The notes: generated by a model from the letters alone, not told the origin. Shown: positions 54,870 through 63,732, counted from the first letter of the stretch. The stretch is 64,000 nucleotides of DNA from an uncultured Draconibacterium sp. (GCA_947492175.1 CANLMQ010000029.1:11866-75865), one strand, 5' to 3'. A program made the numbers and translations.

Positions 54870-56204
54870 TTAATATTTTTTCTCTAAAGTTATATTTTTA
54901 AAATAATGCTGAAGAATTTCGTCGTATTTATATCCTTTGTGCCCCATAACAGCAGCACCAATCTGGCACAATCCAACTCCGTGCCCCCAGCCGGCACCAT
55001 GTAAAATAAATTTGCCCGGAACGCCGTCAACTACATCTTGTTTTTCTACTGTGAATGCCGAACTGTACAAATGCGATTCGCTTAACCAACGACGGATCTC
55101 CAACTCTTTCCCGAAAGTCAATGTTTTTTTCGAACCCACAATTTTGAGTTTTACTAACCGACCCGAAACTCCGCGTTCAACCGGAATCATATCGATAATT
55201 GTTCCGAAATCGCGACCGGAACGTTTTAAGATTAAAGCCGATAATTCCTCCTGAGAATATTTAACAGTCCAGCGGTAAAAATCTTTGGCTACCCAGTCGT
55301 ACTCATTTAATACTTGTTTTAACACCTCTTCATCGTCGGTATTACAAAACGACTCCGGATTATTTTGTAACCACTCTACCGAATTTTCTTCAACAGTTAA
55401 ATCCCTTTTATAACCTTTGGGTGCCTCCGGATTATCGATTACTGCAGTAAGGTACGGATGGTTTACAGGCTCCCAGCAATTTTCGAAAAGTTCGGCAATA
55501 CCACCACAGCATTTCGAAAAACGGGCGTCGCAAACCACACCATTGTATGACAAAATAACACCTGCCGTTTCGTTTACGGCCTTAACCACATTCGGATTAT
55601 GAGAACGGGTGGTTCCCTGGTAACGCTGACAGTGATCGTCGGCGCAAACATGGAAATTTACATGGTCTTCGCGATCGTACCATTTTATAAATTCAGTTTC
55701 CGTTTCAAAAGTACTCTCGTATTTTTCGGCTGTATCCGATAGTTTATCCTGCTTTTCAATTTGTGCAATTAACCAGCTTCGCGAAATTATGGCATGTGCT
55801 TTTAACAAATCCAGCGAACTTGTTGCACTCATTTCCGATGAGATTACACTTATAAGGTAGTTTTCCAGCGGAAGAACATTTACCGGTGTAATTTTCCCGT
55901 CTTCAATAATTAATTTTAATGCTCCCTGGAATTTCTGATTTTCGTTTTGTTCCCAATGAAAATTAACACCAATGGTTACATCTTTTAGCTCAAATTCAGA
56001 AGTTTCAAAATCAACGGGAGAAAAGTACAGTTCATTACCGGCAATATCTGAATCCGCAAGTTTTATTTTACCATCGTCAATTTTAACGGAATAATCTCCT
56101 TCAAATGTTTCCTGACTTCCTTTGAGCTGGAATTTGCCATCGAAAGCAAATTCAACCTTGTCGCGACTCATAATGCCAACATCAATATTCGGTGCTGTAT
56201 TCAT
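54870..56204 (-). CDS. SpoIID/LytB-domain protein without signal peptide
   Basis: This 444-aa SpoIID-family protein has the core block LPLENYLISVISSEMSATSS, with the candidate catalytic glutamate E124, followed by LLKAHAIISRSWL and the closing GWGHGVGLCQIGAAVMG. In sporulating bacteria SpoIID is a lytic transglycosylase acting on denuded glycan strands. A Cys/His cluster (CADDHCQRY; SKCCGG) suggests bound metal or disulfides. The N-terminus MNTAPNIDVGIMSRDKVEF shows no signal peptide, and the gene begins only 3 bp after the DUF4922 gene ends, so there is no room for a longer start. It may therefore act on cytosolic muropeptides or use another export route. Confidence 0.82.
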   Translation of the reverse strand: MNTAPNIDVGIMSRDKVEFAFDGKFQLKGSQETFEGDYSVKIDDGKIKLADSDIAGNELYFSPVDFETSEFELKDVTIGVNFHWEQNENQKFQGALKLIIEDGKITPVNVLPLENYLISVISSEMSATSSLDLLKAHAIISRSWLIAQIEKQDKLSDTAEKYESTFETETEFIKWYDREDHVNFHVCADDHCQRYQGTTRSHNPNVVKAVNETAGVILSYNGVVCDARFSKCCGGIAELFENCWEPVNHPYLTAVIDNPEAPKGYKRDLTVEENSVEWLQNNPESFCNTDDEEVLKQVLNEYDWVAKDFYRWTVKYSQEELSALILKRSGRDFGTIIDMIPVERGVSGRLVKLKIVGSKKTLTFGKELEIRRWLSESHLYSSAFTVEKQDVVDGVPGKFILHGAGWGHGVGLCQIGAAVMGHKGYKYDEILQHYFKNITLEKKY

Positions 56205-56207
56205 TTC

Positions 56208-57146
56208 TTAGTTTGTGTTAATCAGTTTAATTAATTTGTCAAATTCTTTTGCCGACAGTAAAACCTGTCTCAGAATATCATCAATATCTTCTTTTGTGAT
56301 TTTTTTAAAATCCTTTTCAAGCGGCGTAATTAAAACACCTCCCATATCGACCGAAGCCGGACTTAACAGAATATTTTTCTCACCCTCTTCGAAATACTGA
56401 GACGGACGATGCAAAGCACGCGGAAAAAGCAGAATCCTCCAGGCTCCCTTTTCGAATGACACCAACATATTCATCATTGGTTCTTCTCCCGGGTTTTCGT
56501 CCAGAGCTTTATAAATCATTTCGAAATTGGCTTCCAACGCACTTTTAACAGCCGACTCTAAAACAATAAAATTTCGTACTCCATCTTTTACTGCCCACCC
56601 ATCAACATCTTCGGTTAAAAGCTTTTCCCCGTATTTTTCTTTCAATAAATCTATTTCATTGTCAATGGGTATAAAACTGCTGTTTCCGGCCTGAAAATGA
56701 AAATGATCGGGTGCCGAAGCGCCACATTTCGGACCATTGTAAAAAACAGTAAAGCCAGTCATAACCCGAGCAATATCCAACATTTCTCCAAAGTTACCGC
56801 TGATAAGCTGCGGCGTATGGGCATTGGTTGGAATAGTAAAATGTTCCGGGAAAATGGGAAACGGATTTACAAGAATCTGATAATTCTCCAAAGCCACGCC
56901 CCTCTGCTCCTTCGGACGATTTGTCTCACATAAAAAACAAGGACGTTTTTCAATTGACTTTTGATCGACTTTGGCCGCAGACGAAACAATCCGTCCGGGA
57001 TTGAACTGTACTTTTATCGTAAAACCATCATAAGCAAACTCGCGTAGCTGCACGTTTGCCAGTCCTGTAAAGTTTTTACCGGCCAATTCCCATTCCGTTT
57101 TCTGGGCAATCAGCAATTCTTTTATTTCGCTTGAAACAGACTTCAT
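56208..57146 (-). CDS. DUF4922 HIT/GalT-like nucleotidyltransferase-family protein
   Basis: This 312-aa cytosolic protein has a C-x2-C pair (C70, C73 in RPCFLCETNRP), histidines H102 and H110, and the DHFHFQ motif (H148, H150, Q152). The last resembles the H-x-H-x-Q active site of galactose-1-phosphate uridylyltransferase and GDP-hexose phosphorylases. The family is annotated as DUF4922. By homology it may transfer or phosphorolyse a nucleotide on a sugar phosphate. It sits 3 bp from the SpoIID gene, and the GT2 gene lies 243 bp upstream across two palindromic elements. In a cell-wall recycling cassette it could convert an amino-sugar phosphate to a nucleotide sugar, but that is inference. 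Confidence 0.7.
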   Translation of the reverse strand: MKSVSSEIKELLIAQKTEWELAGKNFTGLANVQLREFAYDGFTIKVQFNPGRIVSSAAKVDQKSIEKRPCFLCETNRPKEQRGVALENYQILVNPFPIFPEHFTIPTNAHTPQLISGNFGEMLDIARVMTGFTVFYNGPKCGASAPDHFHFQAGNSSFIPIDNEIDLLKEKYGEKLLTEDVDGWAVKDGVRNFIVLESAVKSALEANFEMIYKALDENPGEEPMMNMLVSFEKGAWRILLFPRALHRPSQYFEEGEKNILLSPASVDMGGVLITPLEKDFKKITKEDIDDILRQVLLSAKEFDKLIKLINTN

Positions 57147-57220
57147 AAATTCAATCGGCTTATTTTTATTTATATACTCAAAACAAATAACTTTTCGTTT
57201 TTTTCACTTGTTCTTTTTCC

Positions 57221-57285
57221 CTTTTTCTGCACCAAAATTTTAAACCGTAGCTATGGCTATGCTTGAAAATTTTGACTTGAAAAAG
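57221..57285. repeat. 65-bp imperfect palindrome in the DUF4922-GT2 gap
   Basis: CTTTTTC (57221-57227) pairs with GAAAAAG (57279-57285), and CAAAATTTT (57233-57241) pairs perfectly with AAAATTTTG (57266-57274). An inner CGTAGC/GCTATG stem closes a small loop, the whole being centred near 57253. The element has no T-run and sits between same-strand genes, so it looks like a dispersed intergenic palindrome rather than a terminator. Confidence 0.6.
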
Positions 57286-57335
57286 ATAAAAATAAAGTCG
57301 TCAAAATTCCCCAAAAGCTATCTGTATTGAGTATA

Positions 57336-57378
57336 ACAGTTCTGCTCCGCCCAACTGTCAGGCCCTGGCAAAGCAGAA
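57336..57378. repeat. Second intergenic inverted repeat beside the GT2 stop codon
   Basis: TTCTGC (57340-57345) pairs with GCAGAA (57373-57378), and ACAGTT (57336-57341) pairs with AACTGT (57353-57358). The two pairings are mutually exclusive. The sequence is GC-rich compared with its surroundings. On the plus strand a T6 run follows at 57386-57391, giving a weak terminator look, but the genes here read the other way. Confidence 0.4.
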
Positions 57379-57389
57379 GTCCTAGTTTT

Positions 57390-58847
57390 TTATCTGTTTT
57401 TTCGTTGACGGGCCTTTAATTCAATTGTACGTATCCGGTCTTTATACGTATTGTGATTATTGGTTTTCACAATATCCAGAGCAGCATCTGAATTATCGTC
57501 CCAACGACGACACAAATAAATATTTTCGAAAATACGTCCGATTTGGTAATCGCGCGAAATGGCCAATCCTACTGCATAATCTTCGCCATAACTTGTATTT
57601 GGCACTTTTATATCGCGCAATACAGGTGTAAAGAAAGCACGCGGCGCTCCAAGCCCATTAATACGAAGTGCATTATTTTTCCCATTGTCAGGTGTCCACT
57701 CTTTATGATCGATAATACCCGGAGGAATCTCCTCCAAATCGAAATTCACAAGTTGATAGGTTCCTACAACCATGGCACATTTTTCTTTTTCGAAAACATC
57801 CATCACTTTCTGCAGGGTGGTTTCATCTTTATAAATATCGTCGCTGTCCAGTTGCATTGCAATCATTCCACAACGTGAATCGTGTACTCCAAGGTTCCAG
57901 CAGCCACCTATTCCAAGGTCTTCTCCCAGAGGAATAATGTGCACTACCCTTTCATCCTTATCGACAAAAGATTCAATAATGTTTGTTGTATTATCGGTTG
58001 AATGATTATCGACAACAATCAGATTAAAATCAAAATCTGTTTTTTGCATCAACACGGATTCAATGGCATCGGCAATTGTTTTTTCGCGGTTGCGTACCGG
58101 AATAATCACCGACAGCTTATTGTCGAATCCTTTTTCATCCAAATCAACAGGAGTAAAATCGGGGCTTAGCCAGGCGCCAACATCTTTTAAATGTTCAGTG
58201 GCTGCCTGTTCCATTTCAATTTGTACCTGCCTGTTTTTCGGATCTACATAATCGAATATTTTCTGACCACTTTTTCGTAAATCAGTTTCATCTATGGTGT
58301 ACAGGAATTCCGGCATGCGGAAGAAATCACCCTGCTGAGCCATTTTTAAACGCAGGTAATACAGGCCGGCATGCTCAAACTCCTGAGCCATGTTTTTTAC
58401 GGCAGTTTGCAAAACATCTGCTTTGTATAAAACCAGGGGGCCAAAATTAAAATCGTCGCGCAAACTACCTTCCTGGTAATCAATTACCGGATGCGCAGCC
58501 AGCTTGCCCTCCTTCACTTCGTAATAATCGGAATATACTTGTACAGCACCGGTAGCCTCAGCCACATTCACCATTCTTTCTAAAGCAAACTGCCCCAGTT
58601 CAACCGATGTTGTTTTTGTAAGCATCAACACATAATCAACACTTACCGATGCTTCCACCATCTTTTTTAAAGTGCTGGTGCCAGCCAGGTTATCAAAAGA
58701 AAATGCGCTGGATTTTCCTCCTGCTTTTGCTGCTATTTTTTCGTGAACAAAAATAGTCTCTACCAAAGCATTTGCCTGTAATTCGCGAATCATATTGGCC
58801 ACGCCTTTGAATTCGTTGCCGGGTATAAAACAATTTATCTTGATCAT
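57390..58847 (-). CDS. Tandem GT2-like glycosyltransferase
   Basis: This 485-aa cytosolic protein contains two GT-A-like halves. The C-terminal half (about 243-460) is a clear GT2 glycosyltransferase: LSVIIPVRNREKTIADAIES, the nucleotide pocket LIVVDNHSTDNT, and the metal-binding LDSDDIY at 333-339. The N-terminal half (about 1-230) has similar order (start IKINCFIPGNE; putative DxD-like YSDYYEV at 105-111; FNFGPLVLYKADVL) but is diverged. The acceptor is unknown. It belongs to the cell-wall cassette between the DUF4922 gene and the amidase-like gene (35 bp gap), so cytosolic glycan transfer using recycled amino sugars is possible. Confidence 0.75.
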   Translation of the reverse strand: MIKINCFIPGNEFKGVANMIRELQANALVETIFVHEKIAAKAGGKSSAFSFDNLAGTSTLKKMVEASVSVDYVLMLTKTTSVELGQFALERMVNVAEATGAVQVYSDYYEVKEGKLAAHPVIDYQEGSLRDDFNFGPLVLYKADVLQTAVKNMAQEFEHAGLYYLRLKMAQQGDFFRMPEFLYTIDETDLRKSGQKIFDYVDPKNRQVQIEMEQAATEHLKDVGAWLSPDFTPVDLDEKGFDNKLSVIIPVRNREKTIADAIESVLMQKTDFDFNLIVVDNHSTDNTTNIIESFVDKDERVVHIIPLGEDLGIGGCWNLGVHDSRCGMIAMQLDSDDIYKDETTLQKVMDVFEKEKCAMVVGTYQLVNFDLEEIPPGIIDHKEWTPDNGKNNALRINGLGAPRAFFTPVLRDIKVPNTSYGEDYAVGLAISRDYQIGRIFENIYLCRRWDDNSDAALDIVKTNNHNTYKDRIRTIELKARQRKNR

Positions 58848-58882
58848 ATCTATTCGTTTAAATTTGAGTAGCTAAGCTAAAC

Positions 58883-61819
58883 CTACTCCGTTAACATTTC
58901 CAATATTTCTTTCATTAATTTATCTCTTTCCGTTTCGCCTTTTATACTTTCAAACGGAAATCCAAGCGCAACAACCTTGTACTTATCTTTATAAAACACG
59001 CCTGCGCTCACATTATTTTCGCGATAACGCAAAATAGTTTTTCCTGCCTGGTTATATGGTTCAATTCCATCGGGTGCTTCAACCGGATACTGATTTAAAT
59101 TATAATCGGTATTAATTTCTCCATCAAAATTAAAATCGCCGTCCACCGAATAGAATTGTCCGTTTTTTACTGCATGGTTTGTTCTCCACTTAAAATTCAG
59201 AATGTTCCCAATTCTGCTTACTGCCATTTTATTTTTTGGAATATCAGAACCAATGTAAGCTCCTGAAATCAGGATACTTCCTCCGGTTTTGGTGTAATCT
59301 TCCAAAGCCATCAAGATCTTTTCAGTATAAATCTCAAAATAAGGAGTTGTATCTTTCCCCGGCAAAAAGCTTGTTTTTTCTTCGCCAAAAAGTAAATCAA
59401 CCAGCGGATAATCTTTCAGGTCGACACAGCGGTTCTCCACAGCTTCGTCGCTGCAAGTAACAAAACTGTAACCGGCAGCCAGCATACTTTTACCATGTGT
59501 ATACGAAAAATCGAAGGTATTTCCACGGAAGATATTAGTTTCCAGATCGGCATAACTGGCACCATGTCCCGGACTGTCATCATCCTGCCATTCCGAATTT
59601 CTTTCAAACTGATATTGATCGCCGGTGGTTGCAATATCGTAACCATAAGCAACACCGTGATCCAACTGGCGATACACCCCCGAAAATGAATCGGCATTAA
59701 AAACTGCCGGACCATCAACCCGGTCGAAACCGTTTACAATAAGAACTCTGCCCTTACTTTGTTCTGAAATTCCAACAGAAATTATTTCGGACGGAAAACT
59801 TTCGCCCCCTGCATTTACTGCCGTTACTTTAAAACCATACACTTTTCCTTTTTCGAGGTTTGGAATGGTAATTTCAGTATTCTCAACCAGCGTTCCGTTG
59901 TCAAAACCATTTTCGCCAATTCGTTTGTAAACCATGTATTTTTCAGGTGTGGCAGTCGGTTCAATTTCATCGGATACCGGTTTCCAGCTTAGTTTTATTG
60001 AATTCGTCGATACAAACTCAGAAGTTAAATGAACGACCGGCAAAGGCTGCACCACATACCCGGAACCATTTTGGGTAGCTATAAACCGCAACATTCCCTT
60101 GTAAATGGCACGCGACACATCGAATTTGAATTTTGGATGTAATACATATTTTACATCGTTTAAGTTCTGATGCGACAACAATTCCAATAACATGGTGGGA
60201 ACCTGCGGACGATAGGCTTCGCTGTATTGCGAGTTCCACATTCCACGCCGCTTCCAGTCGCATTTATAAATTGCGTTTATATCGTCTACAATCTGTGTTT
60301 GAATTAAATCGTTTAAATCGCGCGAGGCGTATTTCGACTGACCATCGGCAAAAACAGAAGTATCTCTATCGGTTGAATAAATTCCCAGTGTGCCAACAAT
60401 CCCGTCGCCCGGTAAAATTCCGGCATCCGTATGAAAGGCAAACGCCATATCGATTGGAATTTTCAAGCCAGGATGCTGCCTGTTTTTTGTTGGGCCAAAC
60501 GGTGCGCCAATCAACCAGTCAACCCACTCACCGCGGCTCATGTAATCATCTTTATAATCGTCGTTATCGTTCAGTTTCCAAACCAATGTATCGGGTGCAC
60601 CTGCATATTGCAAATAATAACGAGCTCCTTCAAAATACCGGGCGCGCCCGCCGGTTTTACCATTTCGTTCAATTACACCCATTCCTCCGCCAAAACGCAC
60701 GGCGCCAGCCGAAAATAGTTGTTTTGAACCGGCCGGAACCACCTGTTCCACTTTCCCGTTCTCTTTATCAATTCCTTTGTTAAAACGAAAACTACCCAGG
60801 TAAATCCATGTACCAAATCCCATTTGCTGATCTACCTCAAAATCAGTTGTTCCTCCGCTGTGGTGTACTCTGTAAGTAACCATTCCCTCTCCTTTTCCAT
60901 ACGAAACATAAACGGCATAATCGCCCGTTTCAGGAATTTCAGGAATATAGATGGCCCCGTTCTCCTTCTTTTTTAAGCTCCTGTAAGTTATGGAAGTTCC
61001 CAACTGAAACGGATTTTCATTTGTATAGGGTGGTTTCCCGATTGCAAACCCGGGTTGCTCCTTTTCCCTTTTCCGGGGTCGTTTAAACTTACTGTTTCCT
61101 GTCGATCCGTTATTGTCGACAATTACTGCATTAATCTGCCAGTCGCGTTCGCGTGGAATAAAAACATTGGCACCTGCGTTTTCCAGCATTGGAGCAATAT
61201 AAGGTGTTACAAAAGCGGTTGGCGAAATATCTTCGAGAGTTGTAAACAGCCTTGCACGTTGCCACTCCCAGCGATCCAGTTTGGGTTCGTAATACCATCC
61301 ATGACTGTTCCACAAGGCAATATTTGATTTTTTTAAACCTGCCGAAATGGTATACGGACGCTGTGGTGTAACCACATTTTTTCGTTCGTCCTGCTTTTTC
61401 TGCGTAAGCCGTATTTCACTCTGCGCGGTGGTTTTTCGGAAATAATTTGGAACCAGGTTGCTTAATTCCATTCCATTGGCTACAATCTTTATGGTTCTGT
61501 CTTTTACAAAATCAGGAAGAAAAGCTTTAATGGAATCCTGAATTGTATAAATGTTTTCCTCACGAACCGGCATTTCTGCCAGGGTTTTATTCGCAAATAA
61601 CAATAATGTATCGCTGTTTGAATCGTACCAAACAGAATCAATCACAATCCGTTTCCCGTTAAAATAATTCTGATTCCCGAAATAAAAGTCAGAACTGTTT
61701 TTGTTCTTCAACCCGGAGTTTAATAAAACCTTTACAGAATCTGCATTTTGGCCAAACAAAAACGTAGTAACATTAAAAACAGCAAAGCAAGTCAGTAAAA
61801 GAACTTTCAAAATTCTCAT
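58883..61819 (-). CDS. Large exported amidase-like protein with golvesin and FnIII modules
   Basis: The Met at 61819 is preferred (MRILKVLLLTCFAVFNVTT) because it starts the signal peptide; the in-frame Met 39 bp upstream adds a basic leader. The mature protein (about 978 aa) has an Amidase_3-like scaffold: NSHGWYYEP, FIPRERD near 225, AFAFHTDAG near 485 and MLLELLSHQNLNDV near 575, all resembling N-acetylmuramoyl-L-alanine amidase motifs. A golvesin-like beta-domain is inserted at about 260-430. An FnIII domain lies at about 640-710, followed by a C-terminal beta/alpha domain. Relatives are often labelled xanthan lyase, without good support. It opens the cell-wall cassette and is divergent from murK. 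Confidence 0.72.
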   Translation of the reverse strand: MRILKVLLLTCFAVFNVTTFLFGQNADSVKVLLNSGLKNKNSSDFYFGNQNYFNGKRIVIDSVWYDSNSDTLLLFANKTLAEMPVREENIYTIQDSIKAFLPDFVKDRTIKIVANGMELSNLVPNYFRKTTAQSEIRLTQKKQDERKNVVTPQRPYTISAGLKKSNIALWNSHGWYYEPKLDRWEWQRARLFTTLEDISPTAFVTPYIAPMLENAGANVFIPRERDWQINAVIVDNNGSTGNSKFKRPRKREKEQPGFAIGKPPYTNENPFQLGTSITYRSLKKKENGAIYIPEIPETGDYAVYVSYGKGEGMVTYRVHHSGGTTDFEVDQQMGFGTWIYLGSFRFNKGIDKENGKVEQVVPAGSKQLFSAGAVRFGGGMGVIERNGKTGGRARYFEGARYYLQYAGAPDTLVWKLNDNDDYKDDYMSRGEWVDWLIGAPFGPTKNRQHPGLKIPIDMAFAFHTDAGILPGDGIVGTLGIYSTDRDTSVFADGQSKYASRDLNDLIQTQIVDDINAIYKCDWKRRGMWNSQYSEAYRPQVPTMLLELLSHQNLNDVKYVLHPKFKFDVSRAIYKGMLRFIATQNGSGYVVQPLPVVHLTSEFVSTNSIKLSWKPVSDEIEPTATPEKYMVYKRIGENGFDNGTLVENTEITIPNLEKGKVYGFKVTAVNAGGESFPSEIISVGISEQSKGRVLIVNGFDRVDGPAVFNADSFSGVYRQLDHGVAYGYDIATTGDQYQFERNSEWQDDDSPGHGASYADLETNIFRGNTFDFSYTHGKSMLAAGYSFVTCSDEAVENRCVDLKDYPLVDLLFGEEKTSFLPGKDTTPYFEIYTEKILMALEDYTKTGGSILISGAYIGSDIPKNKMAVSRIGNILNFKWRTNHAVKNGQFYSVDGDFNFDGEINTDYNLNQYPVEAPDGIEPYNQAGKTILRYRENNVSAGVFYKDKYKVVALGFPFESIKGETERDKLMKEILEMLTE

Positions 61820-61883
61820 CTGAATTAGAAACTTTATTTTTAATTTTATTTGGTTCATTGTTAAACTAAATCAAAAATATTCA

Positions 61884-61942
61884 CAAAGATAAAGCATAAT
61901 TTGTATTACATATTACAAATAATGAAAAAAGTTGTACATTTG
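61884..61942. promoter_or_regulatory. Shared divergent promoter/operator of the amidase-like and murK genes
   Basis: Minus-strand -7 TATCTTTG (complement of 61884-61891) and plus-strand -7 TACATTTG (61935-61942) are both perfect TAnnTTTG matches. Between them is the inverted repeat ATTTGTA-N8-TACAAAT (61899-61920). It overlaps the expected -33 zones of both promoters, so one regulator could control both directions. A -33 TTTG at normal spacing is lacking for each promoter, which may indicate activator dependence. Confidence 0.5.
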
Positions 61943-61990
61943 CATTACTGAAATTATCTACAACCAAAATAAACGAATAATTTTTATCGG

Positions 61991-62827
61991 ATGATTGTAA
62001 TAGCAGATAGCGGCTCATCAAAAACAGACTGGCTATTTATACATAGAGAACACTCAACGAATATACAAACTCCCGGGATAAATCCCTTCTTTAAGAATAC
62101 GGAAGAAATTATTGAAAATCAGAATCACCTGATTAAAGATGAAGTAAAATCGGGAGCAAGGCAGGTTTTCTTTTACGGCGCAGGATGTATAAAAGGAAAA
62201 ACCGACCAGACGGTATCTGATGCATTAAAACAGCTTTTCCCCAATGCTGAAATACAGGTTGAAGATGATATGCTGGGGGCAGCACGTGCCTTGCTTGGCA
62301 GCACAGAGGGAATTGCCTGTATTTTAGGAACCGGTGCAAATTCGTGCTATTACGACGGAACACGCATTTTAGACAAAGTTCCTACGCTTGGTTTTATTTT
62401 AGGAGACGAAGGAAGCGGTGCACATATTGGCAAACTGTTTCTGAATGACTATTTTAAAAGAGCTATCCCCCACGATTTGAAGGAAGTGATTGACGCCGAA
62501 CTCCAGTTGGAAATGCCGGAGGTATTGCATTCTGTTTATCGCGAAGAATACCCCAGCAGGTACCTTGCTTCCTTTTCAACGTTTTTAAACAAAAACAGAG
62601 ATAACACATACATACAGAATTTAATAAAAAGAAGCTTTTCTGAATTCTTCGTCAGGAATGTTGAACGTTACAACAACTTTAAAAACCTTAAGGTTAATTT
62701 TGTAGGTTCCATTGCCCACCACTATTCTGATTTACTAAAAGAAGTGGCGGCCGAACGGGGAATACTTATCGGGAAAATAATTAGCAGGCCCATTGAAGGA
62801 CTTCAGCTGTTTCATACAAATGTTTAA
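61991..62827 (+). CDS. murK: BadF/BadG-type N-acetylmuramic acid/GlcNAc kinase (MurK-like)
   Basis: This 278-aa cytosolic sugar kinase of the BadF/BadG/BcrA ATPase-like family has the ATP loop VIADSGSSKTDW at the N-terminus, ACILGTGANSCYYDG near 112 and LGDEGSGAHIGK near 140. Relatives phosphorylate GlcNAc and MurNAc at O6. The gene ends 6 bp before murQ, and kinase plus etherase pairs of this kind constitute MurNAc salvage in Tannerella and Clostridium, so MurNAc is the best substrate guess. The symbol follows that pairing. A perfect -7 motif lies 49 bp upstream. Confidence 0.83.
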   Translation: MIVIADSGSSKTDWLFIHREHSTNIQTPGINPFFKNTEEIIENQNHLIKDEVKSGARQVFFYGAGCIKGKTDQTVSDALKQLFPNAEIQVEDDMLGAARALLGSTEGIACILGTGANSCYYDGTRILDKVPTLGFILGDEGSGAHIGKLFLNDYFKRAIPHDLKEVIDAELQLEMPEVLHSVYREEYPSRYLASFSTFLNKNRDNTYIQNLIKRSFSEFFVRNVERYNNFKNLKVNFVGSIAHHYSDLLKEVAAERGILIGKIISRPIEGLQLFHTNV

Positions 62828-62833
62828 TTAAAA

Positions 62834-63637
62834 ATGAAAATTACAGAATCATCATCTTTATACGACAATCTCGACCAGATGTCGGTAGGAGAAATTCTAA
62901 CAGGAATTAACAACGAAGATGCAAAAATACACCTGGCAGTAAAACAGGAAATTCCGAAGATTGAAAAACTGGTAACTCTGCTGGTTGAACGTATTAAAGC
63001 AGGCGGACGATTATTTTACCTGGGTGCAGGAACCAGCGGACGTTTAGGAATTTTGGATGCATCGGAAATACCCCCAACTTTTGGAATGCCCGACGGAGTA
63101 GTAATTGGGCTTATTGCAGGAGGCGACATTGCAATCCGTAAGGCAGTAGAATCAGCCGAAGATGATGTTCACGGAGGCTGGAGAGACATGCAGCAATTTA
63201 ATATAAACGCAAAAGATACAGTAATAGGAATAGCAGCATCGGGCGGAACTCCGTATGTAATTGGAGCACTTGACGATGCCAATAAAAACGGGCTGCTAAC
63301 CGGTTGTATTACCTGTAATCCCGACTCAAAAATTGCTGAGGTGGCCACTATTGCCATAGAACCCATTGTTGGTCCCGAATTTTTAACCGGAAGTACACGA
63401 ATGAAAGCCGGTACAGCTCAAAAACTGGTACTAAATATGATTACCACATCGCTAATGATTAAACTGGGCCGCGTAAAAGGAAACAAAATGGTTGATATGC
63501 AATTAACCAATAAAAAACTGGTTGAACGTGGTTCGAAAATGATTGTTGACGAACTGGGAATTGGCATTGATGAAGCAAGGAGATTACTTCTTTTGCACGG
63601 ATCGGTGCGAGCCGTTTTGGATAATTTCAAAAGCTAG
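62834..63637 (+). CDS. murQ: N-acetylmuramic acid 6-phosphate etherase
   Basis: This 267-aa SIS-domain lyase hydrolyses the lactyl ether of MurNAc-6-phosphate to give GlcNAc-6-phosphate and D-lactate. The family signature FYLGAGTSGRLGILDASE is complete, with the catalytic glutamate at E78. IAASGGTPYVIGAL carries the second phosphate loop, and EFLTGSTRMKAGTAQK is the conserved C-terminal active-site block. It is some 30 aa shorter than E. coli MurQ at the C-terminus, as in many Bacteroidota. It is co-transcribed with murK (6 bp gap) and followed by a strong terminator, which closes the operon. Confidence 0.95.
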   Translation: MKITESSSLYDNLDQMSVGEILTGINNEDAKIHLAVKQEIPKIEKLVTLLVERIKAGGRLFYLGAGTSGRLGILDASEIPPTFGMPDGVVIGLIAGGDIAIRKAVESAEDDVHGGWRDMQQFNINAKDTVIGIAASGGTPYVIGALDDANKNGLLTGCITCNPDSKIAEVATIAIEPIVGPEFLTGSTRMKAGTAQKLVLNMITTSLMIKLGRVKGNKMVDMQLTNKKLVERGSKMIVDELGIGIDEARRLLLLHGSVRAVLDNFKS

Positions 63638-63678
63638 AGGAACCAGTCTCTAAAAAATACAACAGGATATTATCCTTG

Positions 63679-63718
63679 AAAAAACACCGCTTTCGAACAG
63701 GAAGGCGGTGTTTTTTTT
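63679..63718 (+). terminator. Rho-independent terminator after murQ
   Basis: CACCGCTTTC (63685-63694) pairs with GAAGGCGGTG (63701-63710) across a GAACAG loop with one T-G wobble. It is flanked by A6 upstream and T8 (63711-63718) downstream. This is the strongest terminator in the window, 41 bp after the murQ stop codon. Confidence 0.9.
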
Positions 63719-63732
63719 ATTCGTATTTGTGA

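Noticed and set aside
60133..60783. 216-aa open frame on the plus strand inside the amidase-like gene
   Set aside because: It is antisense to a gene with clear domain motifs, its composition is rich in Arg, His, Ser and Cys as expected for a shadow frame, and it has no family motif.
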